Source: an uncultured Alphaproteobacteria bacterium
GTDB taxonomy: Bacteria > Pseudomonadota > Alphaproteobacteria > Parvibaculales > Parvibaculaceae
NCBI GenBank assembly: GCA_903889655.1
Contig: CAISYL010000166.1
Span: 1 to 36,627, forward strand
Direction: 5' to 3'
DNA length: 36,627 nucleotides
Shown here: in pieces, positions 14,624 to 20,665 of the stretch
Numbering within the stretch: the first letter of the stretch is position 1
Layout: the number at the start of each line of letters is the position of its first letter
Position numbers and translations under genes: made by a program
Notes under the pieces: generated by a model
The model's input: only the letters and a program-made list of their open reading frames with translations
What the model was told of the DNA's origin: nothing
Databases searched by the model: none

Positions 14624-15507
14624 TCGACTTTCGGCATGACGACGGCGCCCGTCTTTTCGTCCTCGATCCAGACCGTGTAGACGAACCACTTGTTCGTTCC
14701 GTTGCGCTTGAGGCCGCGCTCGAACTTGACGACATAGGCTGCGCCCGGTTTCGCCTCGAAGAGGATCGGATAGAGGCCGGGAAAGGGTCCGGCGCCAAGG
14801 CCAATGGAAAGGGCGTGGAGGCCGGGGGTCAGCATCACCTGGGCTTCATAATCATAATAGTCGTCGCCACCGAGCGCGTCCGACTTCTGCTCGCGAACGA
14901 ACCGGCCATCGACGGCGCGGACGTAGACCGCGTCGACATCGAGAATGTCGGGGCGCACCGCGGTGCCACGGATCGGGACAGCCGCATCGGCGGGCGGCTG
15001 GTAGCGATCCGGAACTGCGGAAAGCAGGTCCGCCATTTTGGGAGTGACGATCTCGCCGGTCTTCTCGTCGGCGATGTAAAGATAGTTGGGCGTGAAGCCG
15101 CTCAGCACGGTCTTGATAGTCTTTTCGCCATCTTCCTCCTTGATGACGTAGGAGGCACCCGGCTTTGCATCCAGCCGCACGGGAACCGAGCCGCGCTTCT
15201 CGCCGATCCAGTAGGCGATCGTCAGGGAATGGAGGCCGGGCGAAAGCGGCATCGACGTGTTGAGGTGCTTGGCCAGGAATCCGGTGTGTCCGTCTAGGCC
15301 GAGAACAAAGGTTTCGCGCACCAGAGTACCGCTCAGGAGGCCGCCTTTCTCCTCCGTATACGTGCCCTTGATGAAGGCGGGATTGGAAAGCGTCGACGCA
15401 TCCACCGTGTAGGCGCTGAAGTTTGCGGGCTGCAGGTTTTCAAGCTTCGCACAGCCGGTGAGGGCCATCGCGACGAGCGACAGAGCGAGTATGCGAATGA
15501 AAGTCAC
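14593..15507 (-). CDS. lipoprotein with two copies of a ~110-residue domain, antisense within the cluster
   Basis: 304 residues from a GTG at 15507 with GGGGGATATTG upstream. A lipoprotein signal peptide ends in the lipobox LTGC. The mature part contains two tandem related domains. Each ends with the same sequence of elements: 'L.PGLH.L.I...', '..KPGA.YV.K', and 'DEKTG.IV.PK' (around residues 90-156 and 225-290). The same domain occurs twice in the minus-strand protein at 16841-17686, so the two are paralogues. The beta-rich pattern suggests an immunoglobulin-like or PEGA-like periplasmic domain; no enzyme motif is present. I do not recognise a named family. It lies opposite to the structural genes, between tail chaperone and tape measure, and so is more likely cargo than particle component. 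Confidence 0.75.
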   Translation of the reverse strand: MTFIRILALSLVAMALTGCAKLENLQPANFSAYTVDASTLSNPAFIKGTYTEEKGGLLSGTLVRETFVLGLDGHTGFLAKHLNTSMPLSPGLHSLTIAYWIGEKRGSVPVRLDAKPGASYVIKEEDGEKTIKTVLSGFTPNYLYIADEKTGEIVTPKMADLLSAVPDRYQPPADAAVPIRGTAVRPDILDVDAVYVRAVDGRFVREQKSDALGGDDYYDYEAQVMLTPGLHALSIGLGAGPFPGLYPILFEAKPGAAYVVKFERGLKRNGTNKWFVYTVWIEDEKTGAVVMPKVDVQSERLRTL

Positions 15508-15643
15508 CAATATCCCCCGGTCGCCGGCACATGCGCGCGATTGATCCCACGAGCAGCTTAGCCACGGAGGAGATGAAGGAAAACCGATATTTCAGCCGGT
15601 TGCAGTCAGTGCCGAAAGCGAGCGGTATACAGCGGACGGAAAA

Positions 15644-16006
15644 TCAGTCTCCGACCTCGCGCCGGAATTCGGCGGTCACTTCGATCTCGCCGACAATCGC
15701 CGCGTTGAAGGCCGGAGGGTCTTCGGCCGGAATCCAGTATTCGCGATGGGTGCGGCCGCCGGCTTCCTCGATCCTGGAGCGGGCGAGGAAATCGCTGCGG
15801 ACATTAAAGCGCGTGACGAAGCCCGCGCCGCTCGCGGGCACGTTCCAGTCGCGAGCGATCTTGATCGCATAGTCTTCGGTGACGACGGGATAGAAGATCG
15901 GCTGCTCCGGCAGGCGCGGCGGGAAAGCGCGCATGCCGGATTGCCGGATGAGCTCCAGCTCCTTCGGCCCGACGGGACGCCACAGGGTTACGGTTTCGGG
16001 GTTCAT
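15644..16006 (-). CDS. small protein of the 'ADP-ribosylation/crystallin J1' annotated family
   Basis: 120 residues. The pattern TLWRPVGPKELELIRQSGMR, AFPPRLPEQPIFYPVVTEDY, AIKIARDWNVPASGAGFVTR and HREYWIPAEDPPAFNAAIVG is a compact family often labelled 'ADP-ribosylation/crystallin J1' in bacterial genomes. The label is probably inherited rather than tested; no ADP-ribosylglycohydrolase metal-binding motifs are visible in a protein this short. A cytoplasmic location is inferred from the lack of a signal or membrane segment. It shares direction with the lipoprotein gene 136 bases downstream and is divergent from the holin-like gene at 16105, with about 100 bases for both promoters. Confidence 0.65.
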   Translation of the reverse strand: MNPETVTLWRPVGPKELELIRQSGMRAFPPRLPEQPIFYPVVTEDYAIKIARDWNVPASGAGFVTRFNVRSDFLARSRIEEAGGRTHREYWIPAEDPPAFNAAIVGEIEVTAEFRREVGD

Positions 16007-16104
16007 TTCCGGACGCTTTCTCGATCTCGACGGGACCGATCATACCGGCGAAGCGCGCCGCCGCAAACCGCGCGCGACCACACTCTTATATATGGACCAT
16101 CAGC

Positions 16105-16479
16105 ATGCACATGATCGATGTGGCGGCGTTGCAGCCGCTTGTGAACGACCTTGTCCTGGGGCTTCTGACGGCGCTCGCCTCCATCGTGGCGGCCAGGCTT
16201 TGCGCGCTCGTCAAGGCAAAGCGCGACGGGGAGCTGGGTCAGATCCTCGACAAGACGCTGGGCATGGGGATCAGCTTCGCCATGTCGAGGCTGAAGGTGC
16301 TGGAAGACGGGCACGCGACCGTGCCGGTGAAGAGCGAACTCGTGGCCGAGGCCGCGAATTACGCAGTGCTGCATGTGCCGGAAACGGTGAAGGCGCTGGG
16401 GCTCGACGGCGAGCATCTGGCGCGGATGATCGAGGCGCGGCTCGGCACGTCGGTATCCGCGGGCGGAGTGGGGGCATGA
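16105..16479 (+). CDS. holin-like phage membrane protein
   Basis: 124 residues with one N-terminal hydrophobic helix (about 8-30: LQPLVNDLVLGLLTALASIV), then a cationic stretch and a long amphipathic helix ending in 'VLHVPETVKALGLDGEHLAR, MIEARLGT'. This plan resembles the phage holin LLH-type superfamily: one membrane helix plus a helical tail with a terminal 'PE..K.LG......L..LIEA'. Its position directly before two spanin-like genes supports a role in lysis, making the inner membrane permeable to lytic enzymes. The holin call is inference; another small phage membrane protein is possible. Its stop overlaps the next ATG. Confidence 0.5.
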   Translation: MHMIDVAALQPLVNDLVLGLLTALASIVAARLCALVKAKRDGELGQILDKTLGMGISFAMSRLKVLEDGHATVPVKSELVAEAANYAVLHVPETVKALGLDGEHLARMIEARLGTSVSAGGVGA

Positions 16480-16679
16480 TCGATCTCGTCGCGAAGATCA
16501 TCGGATTTCTGAGCGAGTTCGGCACGGCGCTCCTTGCCTATCTGCTGGCGAGGGAAAGCGGCGCGGCGAAGGTGCTTCAAAAAGAAGTGGAGACGCAGGA
16601 TGCGATCAACGATGCGCTGGCGAAGGCTCCTCGCGATCAGTCCGATGCTGCTGGGCGGCTGCGTGACGGGAGTTTCTGA
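16476..16679 (+). CDS. inner-membrane spanin-like (Rz-like) protein
   Basis: 67 residues, starting in an ATGA overlap with the holin-like gene. It has one N-terminal TM helix (about 4-26, IIGFLSEFGTALLAYLLA), then a coiled-coil-prone region (AAKVLQKEVETQDAINDALA) and the terminal motif RLRDGSF. Small alphaproteobacterial phage proteins with this TM-coil-'ERLR.G.F' plan precede a lipoprotein gene and are regarded as i-spanin-like. The last 68 bases of the gene overlap the downstream lipoprotein gene in another frame, as in classical nested Rz/Rz1 pairs. Confidence 0.6.
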   Translation: MIDLVAKIIGFLSEFGTALLAYLLARESGAAKVLQKEVETQDAINDALAKAPRDQSDAAGRLRDGSF

Positions 16680-16830
16680 AACGGACTGCCTGCACCTGCG
16701 GGATTATTCGGCGGCGGAACAGGCGGCCGCCGCCGACGAGCTCGACCGGCTCGGACCCGGCTCCATGACAGGGCGCTTCATGGCCGACTACGGAAGCCTT
16801 CGCGATCAGGCGCGGGCGGCGTGCAGGTGA
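16612..16830 (+). CDS. outer-membrane spanin-like lipoprotein (Rz1-like), start nested in the previous gene
   Basis: 72 residues from the ATG at 16612, in a frame different from the upstream gene. MRWRRLLAISPMLLGGC is a short lipoprotein signal with lipobox LLGGC; it would place the protein in the outer membrane. The mature part has 'DCLHLRDYSAAEQAAAADEL' and ends with 'DYGSLRDQARAACR'. The pattern C..L..YS...Q...A.EL...PPGS...DYG.LRDQ.RAC is recurrent in lipoproteins of alphaproteobacterial phage lysis cassettes. Together with the inner partner it would fuse the two membranes as the final lysis step. Function is inferred from architecture and context. Confidence 0.6.
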   Translation: MRWRRLLAISPMLLGGCVTGVSETDCLHLRDYSAAEQAAAADELDRLGPGSMTGRFMADYGSLRDQARAACR

Positions 16831-16840
16831 ACGCGCGCCG

Positions 16841-17686
16841 CTAATGCTTGCCGACGGGCGGCGGCGTCGTGTCGACGCTGAACTTGATACGCTTCAGCGG
16901 CACGATCTGTTGCGGCAGGACGCGCTCATGCGTCGTCTCGTCGTCGATCCAGACCGTCAGATGCGGCGGCGCGATGTCGGCGATGGCGCCGACGACCCGC
17001 GTCGCAAAGCCGATGGCGTAGGCGTGGTCGGGCTTCAGGTCGAGCAAGACCGGATATTCGGCGCCGAACAATTCGCTGTCATAGGCGAGCAGCAAAGCGC
17101 GCGGGCCGGGCGCGACGGCAAGCGATTTCGTGCGGGCGGCCTCGGCGGCGGTGTAGGCGCCGTCGATGGCTGCGAGATAGACGGCGGTGGGGCCGCGTTT
17201 TTCCTCGCCCGTTGCGCCGGCGATCGTCGCCGATGCACCGGCGGGCGCCGCATAGGGCGCGCTACGGTCGCTGGGCCAGATCTGGCGTTTCGGCATCGCG
17301 ATGTCGTGGCTCCGTTCGTCCTCGATCCAGACGAAGGTCGGCGGGGTGACGCCGGGCTTTGCCTCCGTCTGCTGCCAGCGGATGACATAGGCGGCGCCGG
17401 GTTTTGCTTCGAAGCGCACTGGCAGCGTCGCGAATTTATTGGCGTTGAAAGCGACGAGCAGGGAATGCGTGCCCGGCGCGATGGCGACCGGCTGTTCGTA
17501 AAGGCCTGGCGAGGGGCGGATCATCTTGCCGTCGATGCCGGAGACATAGGTGCCGGTGCTGACGACGAGGAGCTTGTCGCGGTCGCCGCGAATGGTGGCG
17601 CCGGCGGGATCGGCGACGGCCTGGAAAGCACAGGCGCATGTCGCGGCGGCGGCGATGCCGAGGATGGCGGCAAGATGAAGCTTCAC
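16841..17686 (-). CDS. exported protein, paralogue of the lipoprotein at 14593-15507
   Basis: 281 residues from a GTG at 17686, which is preceded by GGGGGAAATCC; the open frame continues upstream but would run into the opposite tape measure gene. The N-terminal hydrophobic segment (VKLHLAAILGIAAAATCACA) is a signal peptide; it contains cysteines, but no clean lipobox. Two tandem domains follow, each with 'IDG', 'V.PG...LL.A', 'KPGAAYVI' or 'KPDHAYAI', and 'WIEDERSHDIAMPK' or 'WIDDETTHERVLPQ'. With the paralogue this makes four copies of one domain in the window. Function is unknown; a periplasmic or outer-membrane location is likely. It is divergent from the tape measure gene with 64 bases between starts. 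Confidence 0.75.
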   Translation of the reverse strand: MKLHLAAILGIAAAATCACAFQAVADPAGATIRGDRDKLLVVSTGTYVSGIDGKMIRPSPGLYEQPVAIAPGTHSLLVAFNANKFATLPVRFEAKPGAAYVIRWQQTEAKPGVTPPTFVWIEDERSHDIAMPKRQIWPSDRSAPYAAPAGASATIAGATGEEKRGPTAVYLAAIDGAYTAAEAARTKSLAVAPGPRALLLAYDSELFGAEYPVLLDLKPDHAYAIGFATRVVGAIADIAPPHLTVWIDDETTHERVLPQQIVPLKRIKFSVDTTPPPVGKH

Positions 17687-17750
17687 GGATTTCCCCCAAA
17701 AGGCTGACGCATAGGGCGGAAGCTTAGCAGCGAAGGAAGCCAAAAAACAG

Positions 17751-18380
17751 ATGACGGACAATACCGATCCGACCGCGCTGGCGGCGGCGCTCAACGAGGC
17801 GACGGCGGCGACGCGGAATTTCGGGGCCGAGACGGCGCGCACGCTCTCCTCGGTCAATGACAGCTATCGCCGGGCGTCGTCCGGCGGGCGCGATCTCGGC
17901 TCCTCGCTCACCAGCGCCTTCGACAATGTGGCGCTGAAGGGCAAGTCGCTGTCGGACACGCTGCGGAAGCTTGCGCTCGATCTCTCGCAGCTCGTTCTCA
18001 ACAGCGCGCTGAAATCGGTTCTGAGTTCGGGGAGCGGTTCGCTCGGCTCATCGATCGGGTCGCTCTTTGCCAGCGCCGACGGCAATGTGATCGCAGGCGG
18101 ACGGGTGAAGCCCTTCGCGAAAGGAGGCGTGCTGAACAGCCCGATGCTCTTTCCGCTGGAAAACGGCATGGGGCTCGCGGGCGAGGCGGGCGCCGAGGCG
18201 ATCATGCCGCTGCAACGGGGAGCGGACGGAAGGCTCGGCGTTGCGTCGCAAGGCGGACAGGCGCCGGTCACCATTCATTTCAACGTGACGGCGGCGGATG
18301 CGTCGAGCTTCCGCCGCTCCGAAACGCAGATCGCGGCGATGCTCAATCGCATGACGAGCCGGGGCACAAGGAACCTCTGA
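17751..18380 (+). CDS. short tail tape measure protein (g11)
   Basis: 209 residues, much shorter than tape measure proteins of long-tailed phages but normal for GTA g11, which sets a very short tail. Visible features: an N-terminal Ala/Thr-rich helix (ALAAALNEATAATRNFGAET), the conserved ALKGKSLSDTLRKLALDLSQ and LVLNSALKSVLSSGSGSLGS, the Gly-rich hydrophobic hinge and the family hallmark FAKGGVLNSPMLFPLENGMG, LAGEAGAEAIMPLQRGADGR. The start is preceded by GAAGGAAG about 12 bases upstream. In the canonical order it directly follows the tail chaperones; here it restarts the structural genes after the insertion block. Confidence 0.9.
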   Translation: MTDNTDPTALAAALNEATAATRNFGAETARTLSSVNDSYRRASSGGRDLGSSLTSAFDNVALKGKSLSDTLRKLALDLSQLVLNSALKSVLSSGSGSLGSSIGSLFASADGNVIAGGRVKPFAKGGVLNSPMLFPLENGMGLAGEAGAEAIMPLQRGADGRLGVASQGGQAPVTIHFNVTAADASSFRRSETQIAAMLNRMTSRGTRNL

Positions 18381-18381
18381 C

Positions 18382-19011
18382 ATGGCCTTTCATGAAATTC
18401 GCTTTCCCACCGACATCGCCTTCGGCGCGACGGGCGGGCCGGAGCGGCGCACGGAAATCGTGACGCTCGGCTCGGGCGCGGAGGAGCGCAACGCGCCCTG
18501 GGCGCATTCGCGGCGGCGCTACAATGCCGGGCTCGGATTGCGCTCGCTCGACGATATACATGCATTGATCGCCTTCTTCGAGGCGCGGCATGGGCGGTTA
18601 TATGGCTTCCGCTGGAAGGATCGCGCGGATTTCAAATCCTGCGCGCCGGGCGCCGAAATTTCGCCGACGGATCAGGCGATCGGCACGGGCGACGGGACGG
18701 TGCGGACGTTCCAGCTCGCGAAGAGCTATGCGTCGGACGGCTTCTCCTATGTGCGGACGATCGGAAAGCCCGTCGCCGGAACGGTGCGGGTCGCGGTCGG
18801 CGGTGTCGAGAAGACGGGTGCGGATTTCGCGGTCGATGCGACGACGGGCGCGGTGAGTTTCGTCGCCGCGCCGGCTTCGGGCGCCGATGTCACGGCGGGC
18901 TTCGCGTTCGACGTGCCGGTGCGGTTCGACACGGATTTTCTCGAAATCAATCTGGCGGCGTTCGAGGCGGGATCGGTACCGAGCGTGCCGGTGATCGAGG
19001 TGAGGATTTAG
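18382..19011 (+). CDS. distal tail protein, DUF2460 family (g12)
   Basis: 209 residues starting two bases after the tape measure stop. DUF2460 pattern is clear: FHEIRFPTDIAFGATGGPER, RTEIVTLGSGAEERNAPWAH, RRRYNAGLGLRSLDDIHALI, FFEARHGRLYGFRWKDRADF, and the C-terminal DVPVRFDTDFLEINLAAFEA. In GTA particles it forms the ring below the tail tube to which the hub attaches. The middle (about 100-160) is a beta-rich insertion typical of the family. Confidence 0.93.
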   Translation: MAFHEIRFPTDIAFGATGGPERRTEIVTLGSGAEERNAPWAHSRRRYNAGLGLRSLDDIHALIAFFEARHGRLYGFRWKDRADFKSCAPGAEISPTDQAIGTGDGTVRTFQLAKSYASDGFSYVRTIGKPVAGTVRVAVGGVEKTGADFAVDATTGAVSFVAAPASGADVTAGFAFDVPVRFDTDFLEINLAAFEAGSVPSVPVIEVRI

Positions 19012-19032
19012 GATCAACACAAAGAGCCGTCT

Positions 19033-19120
19033 TGGCCGGGCTTGGCCCGGCCATCCACGTCTTTACTTTTAGACGACACCGGAAAGTCGTGGATACGCGG
19101 GTCAAGCCCGCGCATGACGA
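19033..19120. repeat. family B REP-type element
   Basis: GGCCGGGCTTGGCCCGGCC then ATCCACGTCTTTA, a spacer with AGTCGTGGATACGCGGGTC, and AAGCCCGCGCATGACGA. Closely similar to 5701-5781, 28764-28854 and 31113-31206. It lies between g12 and g13. Confidence 0.85.
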
Positions 19121-19140
19121 TTACAGAAAAGCTGGAAATC

Positions 19141-20028
19141 ATGAAAACCATTTCTCCGGAACTTGCCGCGCATCTTGCGGGCGGGGCGACGACGCTGTGC
19201 AACTGCTGGAAGCTGACGCGTGGCGACGGGCGCGTCATGGGGTTCACCGATCACGACTGCGATCTCGTCTTCGACGGGGTGAGTTTCGAGGCGGCGGCGG
19301 GGTTCACGGCGAGCGCGATCGAAAGTTCGGCGGGGCTTGCGGTCGACAATCTCGATCTCGCCGGAGGGCTCAATTCGGAGCGGCTCGACGAAGGCGATCT
19401 TGCCGCGGGGCTTTACGACGATGCGACGGTCGAGATATGGCGCGTCAACTGGGAGGCGCCGGAGCAGCGGCTGCTTCTGCGCAAGGGCAATCTCGGCGAG
19501 GTGAGCCGGGGCGCGACGGGCTTCACGGCGGAGCTGCGCGGGCTGGCGCACAGGCTCAACCAGCCGGTCGGACGGCTCCTGCAATATGGCTGCGACGCCG
19601 ATCTCGGCGACGGGCGTTGCTGCGTCGACCTGGCGGCGGGTGGGATGCGCGGCGCGGGCACCGTGGCGGCGGTCGAGGACAATCGCGTCGTGACGGCATC
19701 GGGGCTTGGCGATTTCGCCGAGGGCTGGTTCGAGCGCGGATGGCTTCTCTTCACAAGCGGTGCGAATGACGGCGCGGGTTGCGAGGTGAAGCTCCACACG
19801 CCGACGCCCGCGGGTGCGGTCATCGAACTTTGGCAGGCGATGGCGCGCGGGATTGCCGTGGGCGATGCCTTCACGGTGACGGTGGGCTGCGACAAGCAGT
19901 TCACGACCTGCCGCTCGAAATTCGGAAACGGCGCAAATTTCCGGGGCTTCCCGCATATGCCGGGCAACGATTTCGTCATTTCCTATGCAAGCTCGGGAGG
20001 CGTCAATGATGGGGGAAGCCGGAACTGA
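19141..20028 (+). CDS. tail hub protein, DUF2163 family (g13)
   Basis: 295 residues from the ATG at 19141; earlier in-frame starts lie in the repeat. Family pattern: LCNCWKLTRGDGRVMGFTDH, DCDLVFDGVSFEAAAGFTAS, AIESSAGLAVDNLDLAGGLN, and the cysteine-bearing parts LLQYGCDADLGDGRCCVDL and VTVGCDKQFTTCRSKFGNG, ending in NFRGFPHMPGND. In the Rhodobacter GTA the hub is known to hold an iron-sulfur cluster; the cysteines here (in GCD, RCC, GCDKQ, TTC) fit that, which is inference. It overlaps the next gene by about 20 bases. Confidence 0.92.
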   Translation: MKTISPELAAHLAGGATTLCNCWKLTRGDGRVMGFTDHDCDLVFDGVSFEAAAGFTASAIESSAGLAVDNLDLAGGLNSERLDEGDLAAGLYDDATVEIWRVNWEAPEQRLLLRKGNLGEVSRGATGFTAELRGLAHRLNQPVGRLLQYGCDADLGDGRCCVDLAAGGMRGAGTVAAVEDNRVVTASGLGDFAEGWFERGWLLFTSGANDGAGCEVKLHTPTPAGAVIELWQAMARGIAVGDAFTVTVGCDKQFTTCRSKFGNGANFRGFPHMPGNDFVISYASSGGVNDGGSRN

Positions 20029-20473
20029 GGTGATGCGGGCATCGGTGGTCGCTGTGGCGCGCGGCTGGCTCGGCACGCCCTATCGGCATCAGGCGAGTTG
20101 CAAGGGCGCGGGCGCGGATTGCCTGGGCCTCGTGCGCGGTGTGTGGCGGGAGCTTTATGGCGACGAGCCGGAAACGCCGCCGGCCTATACGGCGGACTGG
20201 GCGGAAGCTCTGGATGCGGATGGAAGCGTCTCCGAGACGATGGCGGAGGCGGCGCGGCGGCATCTCGTCGAGATCGCGCCGGGCGAAGCGGGCGAGGGCG
20301 ATGTGGTGCTCTTCCGCATGAGGCCGAGGGGGCCGGCGAAACATGTGGGCCTGCTCTCGGGTGGCGACCGGATGATCCATGCCTGGTCGGGGCGCGCGGT
20401 GGTCGAGACCTCGCTCGGGCGCTGGTGGCGGGCGCGGATGGCTTATGCGTTCCGGTTTCCGGGGGTTGGGTAG
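20006..20473 (+). CDS. NlpC/P60 cell-wall peptidase (g14)
   Basis: 155 residues; GGGAGG at 19995-20000 lies five bases before the ATG at 20006, so the ATG at 19985 is rejected. The NlpC/P60 cysteine peptidase residues are visible: Cys39 in GAGADCLGLVRGVWREL, His113 in AKHVGLLSGG, and His125 in MIHAWSG as the likely third member. Residues WLGTPYRHQASCKG before the cysteine are typical of the GTA/phage type. The enzyme is expected at the tail tip, cutting peptidoglycan during DNA entry. Its start lies within the end of the hub gene. A REP element and the frameshifted g15 follow. Confidence 0.93.
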   Translation: MMGEAGTEVMRASVVAVARGWLGTPYRHQASCKGAGADCLGLVRGVWRELYGDEPETPPAYTADWAEALDADGSVSETMAEAARRHLVEIAPGEAGEGDVVLFRMRPRGPAKHVGLLSGGDRMIHAWSGRAVVETSLGRWWRARMAYAFRFPGVG

Positions 20474-20561
20474 AAGCGCCCCCACCCGAATATTTCGAGA
20501 CGAAGTTTTCGACCTCATCCCCGAGGGGGTAAAGGCAATTCACGTCCTTCCATCCCAACTT

Positions 20562-20644
20562 GTCATCCCGGGCTCGTCCCGGGATCCAGGGGCGGCTGAC
20601 TCCGAGCGAGTGGCCCCTGGGCCCCGGCACAAGGCCGGGGTGAC
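20562..20644. repeat. family A REP-type palindrome pair
   Basis: GTCATCCCGGGCTCGTCCC then GGGATCCAGGGG, a spacer, then CCCCTGGGCCCCGGCACAAG and GCCGGGGTGAC. It lies immediately upstream of the g15 start, separating it from g14. Confidence 0.85.
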
Positions 20645-20665
20645 AGAAATATTCTGGTGCATCAC

